Source of the DNA: Alopecurus myosuroides
Lineage: Eukaryota; Streptophyta; Magnoliopsida; Poales; Poaceae
Reading direction: 5' to 3'
NCBI GenBank assembly: GCA_028641055.1
Contig: CM054063.1
Coordinates: 44,246,220-44,310,219, forward strand
DNA: 64,000 nucleotides
Positions 42,855 through 54,600 of this stretch are shown piece by piece. Every line of letters starts with the position of its first letter. Position 1 is the first letter of the stretch. A program made the translations under genes and the position numbers. The notes under the pieces were generated by a model. The model worked only from the letters and a program-made list of their open reading frames with translations. It made no database searches and was not told where the DNA came from.

Positions 42855-44535
42855 GGGCATCTCCAGCCCCCCGAGCCCTCTTAGGGGCCTTTTTAGCGCC
42901 GACGGAAGCAATAAGCGCCGTTTTTGCACCACTCGCCCCCCCAGAAGCCCAAATAACGCCGTTTTCGGCGTTATTTCGCGCCGGCGCACCCAAGCAAAAC
43001 CCAGCCCGCTGGATTCGTGTTGGGGGGCGAAAAGGCGGGACTGGCGACGCGGGTTAGCGCTGTCAGCGACGCGTGTGAAAAATGCGGGAACAGAAACCCC
43101 CGCCCGTGAGCTTCTTCTCGGCTCCCGCGTCGGTCAAAGGGTGCCGGCGTTTATGGCGTGGCGAGAGGCTAGTGCATGCGCCCCAGTCAAAGGATGTCGG
43201 AGTAGTGGCATGGCGAGCGGCAATGACGGACACGCGGCGCAGTAAATGGCCCCGCCAGAGCTACAAAACGCGCCCCCGCCGGCCCACTCTCCCCTATTCT
43301 TGACGTTCATCCCCTCGCCGCTCCCTCTCTCCCCATTCCCGACGTTCATCCTCTCGTCGTTCCCCGGAGATGTCGAACTACGACGAAACCGCCACCGCCA
43401 ACGGCTCGCCCCGCCGCCACCTCCGCAATCACGAGGCTTGGGCGCTGTATGGGGCGGGGTATCCGTGCCCGCCCGATGTGCGCGTCCCAAGCATCGCCGC
43501 CGGGCAACCGCGGTGGCAGCTTAGCATGGGTGGGATCCCCGTGCCCCCCGTCCCCTGCCGCGAGGCGGAATTCAGGCAAACAATCAACAAGGTCCGTCGA
43601 GGGCTGACGCCGGACCAGGCCGCGCAGCCGCGCTGGAGGGCACGCGGCAACGACAGCTTCTGGTGGGAGTACTTCTGACGTCGCCACGACGAAGACGGCG
43701 CCACCGAGGGCAACAACGGCCCTATCGAGGGCCATGCCAACACCATCAGCCGCAAGCGGTGGTGGGGAGGCGAGCACCACACGCTCTAGTCGGTGCTCGA
43801 CTACATCGAAGCCGGAAACGAGCCCCGGCTGCAGATACCGCCACGCCCGCCCCCTCGTGGACACCGCGACAGATGGGATGGGGCGGGTCCTTGTCGGCCA
43901 CCTCCTCTTCCTCCGAGTGCACACTCAGCCTCTCCATCTCTCACTCCTCCCCTCTTCAAGTCCGGGCGCCCTGCTCCCAATCGCAACAGCGGCACCCTGC
44001 GCATCGGCGAGCCGCACCAGCGACCCGCCGCAAGCTTCGAACGCGTCGTGCGCCCGAAGACGGAGTAGGAGGGGGACGACGAGGAAGAGTGGCCTGACAC
44101 CAAGGCCGCCGAGGAGCTCTCCTTGAACACTCTCCAACCGGTCGCCGACGACGTCACAGACGACTGGAGTCTACGTGAGAGCACGCATGAGGAATTGGAG
44201 GTCCAGCGCCGGCTCCTCGCCGAGGCGGAACGGTTCAAGGCGCAGCGCCAGCAAGAAGCCGCTGCCAATGCGGCCCGCCTCCGCGTCCCTCCCCCTCCGC
44301 AGCCAAAGGAGGTCGACTACATCGTCCTCGACCCCGACAGCGAGGACGAAAGGAGTTCCAGCGCGCCCTGGCGATGAGCAGGTGGGCTGATGCCGGCGCA
44401 GGCCCGAGCGACCTGCATTGCGACGACCCCGGCGCATGCCCGAGCAACGCGCGTCGCGACGACGACGGCTCGAACAACGACGGCGGCGACGCCTACGACT
44501 ATAGTCGGGAGATCGCAGCGAGCCTCGGCCTGCAG
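42855..44535 (+). mobile_element. Harbinger-type element copy 1, 3'-truncated
   Basis: It starts GGGCATCTCCAGC directly after TAA (42852-42854). It ends at the duplication junction just before where copy 2 has its stop codon, so the 3' TIR is missing. Confidence 0.75.
43370..44535 (+). pseudogene. TE-encoded MSNYDE-type protein, copy 1 (unknown function)
   Basis: The start MSNYDETATANGSPRRHLRN leads to HEAWALYGAGYPCPPDVRVP and GGIPVPPVPCREAEFR. A TGA at 43676-43678 ends the first open part, and later TAGs at about 43787 and 44068 and a frameshift near 44350 break the rest. The C-terminal half is charged (EELEVQRRLLAEAERFKAQRQ, a likely helix). It is followed by a DYIVLDPDSEDE acidic motif and an Asp-rich tail. 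I recognise this only as a repeated Triticeae transposon-borne ORF. It is neither a Harbinger DDE transposase nor a clear Myb/SANT protein. The frame ends at the junction with no native stop. Confidence 0.6.
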
Positions 44536-47095
44536 TGTCACAACATCTACACGAACAAAAAATGGTTGCAGTGTCGGCCACTGATGGTAGCTTCTAATAT
44601 TCAGACCATGAAACAAGTGCAGACTCGATTTGCCACAAGTTGACCAAAGCTGGGAACAAGAAGATCAGAACAACAACATCTCTAGTGCTGAGAGCCTAGA
44701 CAACTGTTCTACAAAAAAACGGCAGAAATGCTGCCTGACCTGGTGCGGACGAGCCTTGCCGGCAACAGCCGCGAGACGTTGGCCGCCTGGAGTGCGGCAC
44801 GTCCGCGGAGCCTCTCCGCCATGTTTTGAAGCGGCGCCGACAATGTTGGTCCGACCGCGGATCAATTAGCAGGAGAGTCGGGATCTCAAACACCAATGAA
44901 ATAGATTTTGCCACAGAGAATGATGTAGCGGCAAGGGACGGTGGTGAGCGCAAAGGGATGTGGGCGGGCAACGCGGAAACCTCGCGCTGGAGCTTGCGGA
45001 TGTCGGCGGGCACGTGATGAGGAGACAACAACGAGTGCGAGCATGAAGGTGGCCGGCACACACGTATGCTGATGCTCCACGGTCACCAGGAGGAGGGAAA
45101 GCGGAAGAGAGGCACCTGAGCGTCGAAGGACCGACCTGTGGTTGGAGGAGCTGGGGTGGCCGGTAAGGTGCGTGGCGGCGGCGGTGGTGGCGGGTCACTC
45201 GGGGAGATAGAAAACGAGGTGAAGATGGGAACGGGGTTTTTTCACACACGGGATTGTTGGGATTCTCGCGAGGACCACTACGAGGCTTACCAGGCCTAAA
45301 CGAACTGTCTGGGCCATCGAGGGAGCGACAGACCGCACACGACGACGTACGTACGTCGAACCAGCGCCGCAGCGGCAGACATTGCTTTACTTCATGCATT
45401 CGGCGCTCCCCTACTCCTAACTCCTAAGGGCATCTCCATCCACCGCCCCGAGCCCTCTAAGGGGCCTTTTTAGCACCGGCGGAAGCAAAAAAAAGCGTCG
45501 TTTTTGCACCACTCGGCCCCCCCAGAAGCCCAAATAGCGCCGTTTCGGCGTTATTTCGCGCCGACGCACCCAGGCAAAACCCAGCCCGTTGGGTTTGGCT
45601 GGGGGGGCGAAAAGGCGGGACAAGCGACATGGGCCAGTGCTGTCAGCGACATGTGGGAAAAACGCGGGAACAGAAACCCCCGCCATGAGCTTCTTCTCGG
45701 CTCGCGCGTCGGTCAAAGGGTGCCGGCGTTTATGGTCTGGCGGGCGGCTAGTGCATGCGCCCCAGTCAAAGGTTGCCGGAGTAATGGCGTGGCGAGCGGC
45801 AACGACGGGCACGCGGTACAGTAAATGGCCCCGCCAGAGCTACAAAACGCACCACCGCCGGCCCACTCTCCCCCATTTTTGACGTTCATCCCCTCGCCTC
45901 GCCCTCTCTCCCCTTTCTCGATGTTCATCTCCTCGCCGTTCCCTGGAGATGTCGAACTACGATGAAGCCGCCGCCACCAGCTCCGCAATCACGAGGCTTG
46001 GGCACTGTATCAGGTGGGGTATCCGTGCCCGCCCGATGTGCGCGTCCCAAGCGTCGCCGCCGGGCAACCGCGGTGGCAGCTCAGCGTGGGTGGGATCCCC
46101 GTGCCCCACGTCCCCTGCCGCGAGGCGGAGTTCAGGCAAGCCATTGAGGAGGTCTGTCGAGGGTTGACGCCGGACCAGGCCGCGCAGCTGCGCTGGAGGG
46201 CGCGCGGAAACGACGGCTTCTGGTGGGAGTACTTCCGACGCCGCCACGACGAGGTCATCCCCGCCCGAGGGTAACAACGGCCCTATCGAGGGTCGTGCCA
46301 ACACCATCAGCCACGAGCGGGGGTGAGGAGGCGAGCACCGCACGCTCCAGTTGGTGCTCGGCTAAATCGAAGCCGGCAACGAGCCCCGGCTGCAGATGCC
46401 GCCCCGCCCGCGTCCCTCGTCGACACCGTGGCGGATGGGATGGGGCGGGTCCTCGTCGGCAACCTCCTCTTCTTCCGGCGTGCACTCAGCCTCTCCATCT
46501 CTCACTCCTCCCCTCCTCAACTCCGGGCGCCCTGCCCCCAGGCGCAACAGCGGCACCCTGCGCATCGGCGAGCCGCTCCAGCGACCCGTCGCTGGCTTTG
46601 AGCGCGTCGTGCGCCCGAAGAAGGAGCCGGAGGGGGTCTACGAGGACGAGTGGCCTGACACGAAGACCGTCGAGGAGCTCTCCTTGAACACTCTCCAAAC
46701 GGTCACCGACGACGTCGCAGACGACTGGAGTCTGCGCGGGAGCACGCATGAGGAATTGGAGCTCCAGCGCTGGCTCCTCGCCGAGGCGGAATGGTTCAAG
46801 GCGCAGCGCCAGCAGGAAGCCGCTGCCAATGCGGCCCGCCTCCACGTCCCTCCCCCACCGCAGCCGAAGGAGGTCGACTACATCGTCCTCGACCCCGACA
46901 GCGAGGACGAAAAGGAGTTCCAGCGTGCCCTGGCGGTGAGCAGGTGGGGCAACGCCGGCGCAGGCCCGAGCGATCTGCATTGTAGCGACCCCAGCGCAGC
47001 CCCGAGCAATGCGCGTCGCGACGATGACGACTCGGACGACGGCGGCAGCGACGACTACGACTACAGCCGAGCGATCGCGGCAAGCCTCGTCCTGC
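44536..47095. repeat. Tandem-duplication unit 2
   Basis: A second copy of the 2.56-kb segment, from TCACAACATCTACAC to the CTGCAG before the stop codon. It is clearly homologous throughout to 21315-21434 plus 42073-44535, with scattered substitutions and small indels, and lacks the SIRE-like insertion. Confidence 0.88.
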
Positions 47096-47100
47096 AGTAG
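45949..47100 (+). pseudogene. TE-encoded MSNYDE-type protein, copy 2 (unknown function)
   Basis: The start MSNYDEAAATSS is followed by a deletion of about 20 nt relative to copy 1, which shifts the frame. The next part (YQVGYPCPPDVRVPSVAAG, FRRRHDEVIPARG) is read in another frame. The long C-terminal part (from about 46396 to TAG 47098-47100) is open. It includes LRIGEPLQRPVAGFERVVRP, the helix EELELQRWLLAEAEWFKAQ, DYIVLDPDSEDEKEFQRAL and an Asp/Ser-rich acidic tail ending AIAASLVLQ. Relative to copy 1 it keeps the C-terminal half intact but loses the N-terminal frame. An acidic C-terminus and a basic/Pro-rich middle suggest a DNA- or protein-interacting accessory factor, but no domain is recognised. 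Confidence 0.6.
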
Positions 47101-47241
47101 ACGTAGTTTTTAAGTTTTTTAATGTTTTTAGTTAAATTATGTTGTATTTCTGTAAAAATATCGTCGAAACCATGAATTTGCGCCTATTTCAACGAATTCC
47201 CCGTTTTTGAATTAATTTGGGCCGAGCCTTGGGCTGGGGGG

Positions 47242-48945
47242 TGATGGCTAGGTTGAGACTCCAAGTGCAGAGTGTGTAGCTAGTTGCAAGCCTTCGTCCC
47301 CACGAGGGTGACTCGAGGGTTTATATCGAACTCTTGGGGAGCCAATATTTCAGCAGTTGTCTTCCAAGCTTCCTCCAGGATCCTGCAAACAAGTAGAGAA
47401 TTTTGTGCCCTCAACCTCACCAAGTGGTTGTCAATCACAAGGTGTGAGACTTCTAAATTGCAATGCAAAACTGAAAGTAAATGTGCAATAATTAAATCTA
47501 CTACTAAATGCAAATGAGAAAATAAATATGCAATGGATTGTTTTTGTATTTTTGTGATGCAAGTGGTGATGGAGATAATGTAAATTCGAATTGGAGATGC
47601 AAGTAAAGTAAAGTGCAAGTAAAGTAAATTGCAGCAAAGTAACTAGAGTGTTTTCTTATATTTAAAATAGGATCGGGGTTCATGGTTTCACACTTGCATT
47701 CTCTCAAATAAAGTGGTAGACGGTGGACATAAAGAATTGCATGTGAGATTACAATAACATGTTTAACATTGAGTACTTTCATATGGGCATCACGTCCTAG
47801 CATAGAGATCTCTACGGTCATATTGATCCCTCTTATACTCCACCAAGATGCGAAATAAATCATAACACCTCGATAATTAAGGAAAAACCAGAGTATAGCT
47901 TTAAGCAATGTGACATGAAGTTGAAGTAAGAACTTGCTAGATCTGGTCATGGAGATTGATTACTGTCACTTCAAATCCCCGGTAACAAGGTACTCCTTTT
48001 TATCCCTAGTGAGGTAACTAAGAAATGTTTAACAAAACCTATGTGGATCGCTGAACTTCTGTCACTTTCACAGCACTAGCCACCCCCCGTTACTCCAACT
48101 AATGCACCCATCACCCCCACACACCCTCTCAAGAACTAGATTGATCAAAGCTAGCAAATAAGAACGGGGGACATAAGATACATCTACTCAAATAACTCAA
48201 GAGAAACAATTGCAATCTCAGATTCAATAACTCATAAAAAAGATCCACCACATAGGAATTACAACGATGCCCGTAATCATGTGAGGCAGCTCATACGGAT
48301 CTAATTAGTGAAGCACATAGAGAGAGAGATACAAGTGCTACTTCCACAAACCCATAGCCCTGGGGTGGACTACTCCCTCTTCACGGAGATGTCGATGGAG
48401 ATGACGTTGGAGGGGTAGGAGATCACACCGGCGGCGCCCCGCCGGAGTTTCCCCCCTCCAATCTGGAACTTCTGGTCTCTGTTTCGGTGTTTCGGCGGCG
48501 CTCTTCTCCGTAAGGGTACGGGGGACCCTTTTTATAGTCGGTTTTAGGTCAAGACGGAGTTGGTAAGTCGAAGATGGAAGGAATTGGGGCCACAGGGGCC
48601 AAAAGAGGGCCTCTCACGCGGCCAAGGAATCTGGCCGCATGGAGGGTCCTCTTTTGGGCCTCCTTGCCCAATTCTCGTGGATCCTTCGCCCGCAAGTCTT
48701 CTCCTTCCAAGAAAATGACCCCCGCAGATTTTCACGTGATTTCGCAGAAGTTTGGCCCCTGAAACGTCAAAAATATAGAAAACGGGGTTTCTGATAGGCA
48801 GGGTTAATTCCATAAAAGTTGGGGGACTTTGTAATTTAACCCCAAAATACTATAAAACATTGAGTTATACCCTTATATGATGCAATATGTAATAGAAAAC
48901 CATGTGAAAATATGCAAAATTCATCTATGCATTTTACATGCATCA
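47242..48945 (-). mobile_element. Solo LTR of an Athila-type element, reverse orientation (1704 bp)
   Basis: The termini TGATG...CATCA are flanked by GGGGG (47237-47241 and 48946-48950). Reading the minus strand, it begins TGATGCATGTAAAATGCAT, close to the TGATGCACCCAAAATGCAT start of the LTR at 23698. It contains the same palindrome type (48595-48660) followed by a CTATAAA box (48531-48537). No internal domain is present. Confidence 0.85.
48595..48660. repeat. Nested U3 palindrome in solo LTR
   Basis: Outer arms GGGGCCAAAAGAGG and CCTCTTTTGGGCC flank the inner CGCGGCCA/TGGCCGCA. AAAAGAGG pairs with CCTCTTTT here where the 23917 copy has AAAAGGGG with CCCCTTTT. Confidence 0.85.
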
Positions 48946-49057
48946 GGGGGCGACTGTAAACTGTGCCCCCAGGTTCCAGATTAGCGTCGTTTGGCGCCAC
49001 GGCGGCACCAAAACCGCAGCGTTTTGGGCCTAGGGACCGACACGGCTGGAGATGCCC

Positions 49058-50443
49058 TAAACTCCTGCTCCACGAAGAAACTCTCACCTACAAGCGTAGG
49101 ACCCTCTCCCTTGTCGCTCTTACCTATGGATCCATCGCCCCATGCCAATCATCAGTGCAGCCGCAACACTATGACTATCTCATCTCGTCTTAAACCCCTG
49201 CTGCCCAAGATATTTTCTGAGCCGCAACCAAGCCATATGATTTAAGCACCTATTAATTTTACCTTCGCCACCGTTGTCTTCCCGAGAAGCATCAGCTCAA
49301 TGCCACTACACCCACCACCTTGTTCTTGTGGATCATCAACCCGCGCACGCCCCTAGATCAGTAGACCATCGTGTCCACTGAAATATCCACCTCCCTCAAA
49401 TTCACGGCCACGCCGGCCCAAATCACCTCCCAATCCACGGACATGGCAACTACCACTGTACTAATCTCGTCGTCCTCTCCCACAACCGCCAAGAGAACCG
49501 GCCACCTTTCCCAGCGAGGCCCGAGGCGTGCTGAGGAAGATACAATACTCCACGACATGGTTGTGGTGCCTCTGAAGTCGTCGCAAAGAAAGGCATTGCC
49601 TTTCACTCGAGTCCAAGGCATGACCATACCGATGTATCCGTTCTCCCTTTAGGGCATGTACAGAGGTTTAGACGGCCAGTGTATGTAAGGCTCTGCCATG
49701 TCACTTGCAGACAACAACACATACATGATACATCCCATATAGTAGAGGCCATCTATAATAGGTAGCAGCAAGTGGTTTCTTTTCTAGCACAAGATGGTCA
49801 TGGCTCATGAATGTGGGTGATCAAACCGTTTTATTAGCGATACCTTTTTCATACAATGGGAATTTGGCTGTCGGTAAGCAGCGTTTTATAAGCTAATAGA
49901 CATAGTTTTACCGACGGACTGTTCCATTTTGAACCTTTCTCTCTTCCACGTCATGAAAATAACTAAGTGGAGCCTCTTATATATAGCTGAGTCAATATCT
50001 CTGTACATGCCCTTACCAAGACACAACCTATACGAGGACCGGCCACCTTTCCTAGCGAGGATCTCGGGAAGATATGATGATACACAACATGGACGAGGGG
50101 CTGCTTCAAACATCAAAGGCATGCCTTCCGATCAAGACCTTGACCAGCAGCTACCGATCGAACCCTTGTTGCTTACATTCCAGCCCCGAGGAAGACCTGC
50201 TGCTGCAGGAGCTACTCAAAAACTCCGAAGAAGACATACAGCTTCATGAAATGTCCATCGAGCCCGTGGAAACATCAAAGTCCATGTCTTCCCATCAATG
50301 CACTCCCTCCGACCATGTTTCGCAGCCACTCCCCATAGCATCATTGCTGCTCTAAGATATTTAATGCCCTGAGGAAGACCCGCTGCTCCAGGATTCGGCG
50401 GCCGCCATCATGTCATCCGCTAAGACATGCCACCTTTTCCACC
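49058..50443. other. Left flank of large CACTA: diverged repeated modules, possible old coding sequence
   Basis: Segments near 49498 and 50040 (GGCCACCTTTCCCAGCGAGG-like) and the EEDxxLHxM-type frames at 49540-49620, 50070-50130 and 50230-50290 look like diverged repeats of one module. The paired LPIEPLLL and LPIASLLL peptides near 50153 and 50326 suggest a repetitive protein, but no stable gene model can be drawn. Related modules reappear at 63158 and 63306. Confidence 0.4.
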
Positions 50444-50830
50444 CACACCAGAAACGCTACAGACGCCGAAGGCCCTAACATACGCCGATGTCCAAAAGTC
50501 GGGGTCGTCGGCGTAGACCCCGACCAGGCCACCAACAGAAAATAATTGTACCTACACCGACGGCCACCCTCGGCCTAGCTCGATTTTATCTACGCCGACG
50601 GATCCCCTCGGCTTAGCTCAAGGTACGCCGATGGACACCCTCGGCCTAGCTATATTTTTTTGAACTTAATCATCATTTTGATCGTAACTTTTGATTTCGA
50701 ACTCGGATTTTGATCTTTTTTACCTCATTTCGAAGAGGAGAAGAAAATCTAAATCGTCATACATATTATTCAAGATATTTTTTTTAAAAAAATCATGAGA
50801 AAAGACAAAACCAACAATAAACCATGAAGG

Positions 50831-51679
50831 CCTTTTCTCCAACGAGGTTAAGTTTTTCACCGGAGAGGGCCTCCGGAACGTCGGGATCTAACCACAAGCT
50901 AGGGGGTTCTATAACATGTGTGTACAAGTGTGTTATGAGTTTTGTATGGCAAATATTGCACTCCGGCGTGTGACCTGCTTCACCGACATCTACCTCTCTC
51001 TAGAGAGTTTCATGACTTATAGCCTGAAAGTCCCAAATCAGACAAATCGGAGTGAATCTTGTTAAGAGTTGGGTTATAAGTTTGTATTGTGCCATCCTAG
51101 GGCCTATCCTAACACAACCAAGCAATTAGTTACACTTTTCTATCCCCTTTTGACGTTGGTACCGACTTTAATCGTATAAACCTAGTTTTTCTCCAGTGGG
51201 ACTAGGTTTTTCACCGGGGAGGGGCTCCAGAGCGTCGGGATCCAACCACAAGCTAGCGGGTTCCCTACCTTGTGTGTAAAAGTGTGTTATGGGTTTTGGA
51301 TGGCAAATATTGCACTCCGGGGTGTGACTTGCTTCACCGACATCTACCTCTCTCTCTAGAGAGTTTCATGACTTATAGCCCGAAAGTCCCAGATCGGACA
51401 AACCGGAGGGAATCCTATTAAGAGTTGGGTTATACCTTTGTATTGTCACTTCCTAGGGCCTATACTAACACAGCCAAGCAACTAGTTACAATTTTCTACC
51501 CCTTTTGACGTTGGTACCGAGTTTAGTCTTATAAGCCTAGTTTTTCTCCAGTGGGACTAGGTTTTCACCGCAGAGGGGCCCCGGAGCGTCGGGATCCAAG
51601 CACAAGCTAGAGGGTTCCATAACATGTGTGCATAAGTGTGTTATGGGTTTTTTATGGAAAATATTGCACTCTGGAGTGT
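50831..51679 (+). repeat. Tandem repeat array, left part (units of about 353 bp)
   Basis: Unit starts (TTTTTCTCCAG) lie near 50831, 51185 and 51540. Each unit contains GGGACTAGGTTTTTCACCGG, ATATTGCACTCCGG, TCATGACTTATAGCC and CCCTTTTGACGTTGGTACCG. The third unit is cut at 51679 by the nested element. Confidence 0.92.
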
Positions 51680-54600
51680 TGTCGCACCCGGACTTCTATA
51701 GGATACTCATCGGGCCGTTGAATAGTAGATGATTGGATTACGGGGCTTACCTGCACCCGCATCCTCTTACGAGTAGGCCAACACATATAGTGTGACAACC
51801 AAACTCTACTATCCACCGTCGATGTAAACCATCCCATAGAGATCAGGATACTACCATTGACGTACTTCATACCATACACACATGGTACGTCAATGGCGTT
51901 TAACAAAATGATAGCACAACAGATCTCTAAGACACAAAAGATGGAAATAAGTTGCAAATGGCTCTCACTAGAGCAGAGAATAGAAAATTCACTCATCCAG
52001 AGGACACATGTCCCAACATATCATCATTACATCACAGCGGAAGCATTCAAAAGGTCTGAGTACAGACAAATCCAAATAGGCCTAAGAGGCCGGGAATGAA
52101 AAGAAGATGGAGCCCATCCACGTAGTCTCGGATCCTGCCCGGGTCCGCTATCTACTCGTCAACAGTCTCGTCGTACTCCACGTAGTAGCCTCCATGGGGA
52201 TCCTCGGAATCGTAGTCTGCAGAAACCACAGCCCCAAAGGGGTCAGTACATACAAGTACTGGCAAGCACGACTCACACTTCACCAAAGTGTACCCGGCAA
52301 CACCAGGTACAAATGCTTAGGTTCAACGGAAGAATAGGTGATATAAAAGATGCTGCAGCGGGCTGCACTAACCAACTACAGAGACACGCTACAACTTCCG
52401 GCTAACAGAAAGAAGATAAGATAGCGTATCGTAACCAACTATTGTTAACCACCAAACAAACCCATCCAATGTTACCCCCTACTAAGGAAGCAACCCAAGG
52501 ATAACTCACACAGTTGGATTAATGATGGTTCAGGTTATTGTGTCAATAAGCCTATTACTAGTCAAATTGTTAATCATTAGGTGTAAGTTGTTCTGAGTAC
52601 TTGTTAACCAGTACTTTCACCAAGTCAACCATAACCGCGGAAAACACGGCTTCTCGAGAAGATTTAACCCTGCAGGGATGCACCAATTTGGCCGTACACG
52701 TAAGAATAACCCGCCAGATGGAATGGCCCTTCCACCAAGCGGGGCACTCAACACAACCCAACTCTTCTTCGCATCAAGCCCAAAGAACCCCGTGCAATTG
52801 AGCGCACGACTAATCGAGCCCCACGAAGAAAAGGGGACCCTAATAGCACTCTAAGAACGTGTCTCCCTAAATGCCGACTACAAAAGTTCCACCCTGGCCA
52901 CGGGTTCGCACCTCCATATGCATGCGGCAAATGGAAAACCCGAACTAAATGAGGCAATTTGGACGAGATGCGAATCGAATCAAATTGAGGGGGCGCCCAT
53001 ACACGCTTCCCACATGCGGTTAGTGCGCTCATCATGGATCAGTAGACAAGACCCTTTTCCTAATTAGGGTCGACACTAGCAGGCCTCAAAACCACGCCAG
53101 GCCTCCTGCCGGTGCCTTATCATCAAATTATTATTACCCAAAACATTAACAGGTTGTTGTTTAAACACCGAGCCCATAGAACATAATAAATATGGTAAAA
53201 GAAGTAACGGTCATCAGAATCGAGCACAAGCAACCCTAAGCATGCTAGTAAGACACAGGCAACAAGCAAGGGGTTATAGGTGTGGAGGTGAGGCCATATC
53301 AGGGTTATATGATAACATGTGATAGGATCGGGACACAAGCAACGAGTCATAAGGCTAGCAGAAAAGACAACAGAAAGTATCGGTATCCAGTGTGGAAAGG
53401 AACAAAATGGTTCATGTGAGTGAATACTTCCCTGCAAACTCAGTAGCCTGGTACTGAGCTAACTCCTCAGTAGTAGTGTCGTAAACCTCGTCTGTCTCAA
53501 CGTCGTCGTCTATTCGAGAAGAAGCAAACAAACAATCGAAGAGATACAAACAATCAATAACATGGCATAATGCACAATCATGGGATGATGCATGGCAATT
53601 TAATTGATGCATCAAAATAAACTAATTGACAAGATAACATGTTTAAATGGGCCCATATGCAATTTGGTTTGCATATGGAAAGCCCATGAATTTAAGGTGG
53701 GATTAAATGATCTACAACTAACCATCAGGTGAAAGTTCATTAGCATGATGCATGGATGATGAAAACAAGAAGGAAACAACAATAGATGCAATTTGATATG
53801 TTGTTTACCAAGTTTGGGATTTTATTTATTAAGTTATGGAATTTTGGTTTCTTAAATGAGTTACACAAGCATTTGTTGTTTTCACCAATTTTATTTGTTC
53901 AAAATAGATAACAAAGTTCATATTTGACAAGAACACAAGATTTTAGTTGGAATACATGTTTCAATTATTCAAAAAGGAATTAGAATGAACAAGTTATTAA
54001 TTTGACAATTTTAAATGCATTAATTAGGAAACAGTTGTTTTCAGCAATTTAATTTATTTAAAACAGAACACAAAGTTGATATTTGCAAAGTACATGAAAA
54101 ATGGGATGGAAAACATATTTAGTTTGTTCAATTTGGAATTTTTATGCCCAAGTTATGAATTTTGCAAAATTAAATGAATTAAACAAGGATTCAAATATTT
54201 CACCAATTTAAATTATTCAAAACAGTAAAAAAAAAATATTTTTAGGTAGACAATTTAATTTGGAGTGGAAAACATATTTAAAATGTTGAATTTGGAGTTG
54301 GAATGATTTAGTTATGCATTTTTAGAGTTTAAGTATTAATCTGCCATTTTAAATAACAGCTAGGGACCTAGAAAATATGTGCAGGGACCTAGAAGAAACT
54401 AGCAAGGACTGGTTTGTGATTCTTTCAAGTTTCTGTATCAAAAAAAAAGTGTGGTTTTAATCTGCGGGAGGGGGACTCGAACCCTGGCCGCGGATGCGCA
54501 AGCAGAGGCGCTGAACCACTGCAGTAGCTGTGTGTTTGTTGACAGGTAAGGGCATCGGGGGGGGGGGGGGGGGGGGTTAACCTTCAGTTAGCCGCTAACT

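Larger units (their letters stand above)
42073..44535. repeat. Tandem-duplication unit 1 (right part)
   Basis: It continues unit 1 after the SIRE-like insertion and aligns with 44653-47095. It includes about 780 bp of flanking sequence (42073-42854) plus the 5' part of a Harbinger-type element. The open reverse frame at 42311-42826 is shared with unit 2 (44866-45399) but shows no domain. Confidence 0.88.
45428..49057 (+). mobile_element. Harbinger-type element copy 2, complete ends
   Basis: The left end GGGCATCTCCATCC (45428) and the right end, inverted GGGCATCTCCAGCC (to 49057), are flanked by TAA on both sides (45425-45427 and 49058-49060). This matches the 3-bp TAA/TTA duplications of PIF/Harbinger elements. 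A 1704-bp solo LTR plus duplication sits inside; without them the element is about 1.9 kb. No DDE transposase is present, so it is non-autonomous. The subterminal regions at both ends contain GCGCCGTTTTGGC-like sequence. Confidence 0.82.

Noticed and set aside
42311..45399. Reverse-strand frames shared by both duplication units as a host gene
   Set aside because: They are shared because of the tandem duplication, not through independent conservation; composition is low-complexity Pro/Ser/Arg with no domain.
54440..54530. A functional tRNA gene
   Set aside because: A- and B-box motifs are present but no complete acceptor stem or anticodon arm could be paired by eye, and both copies lie in LTRs.
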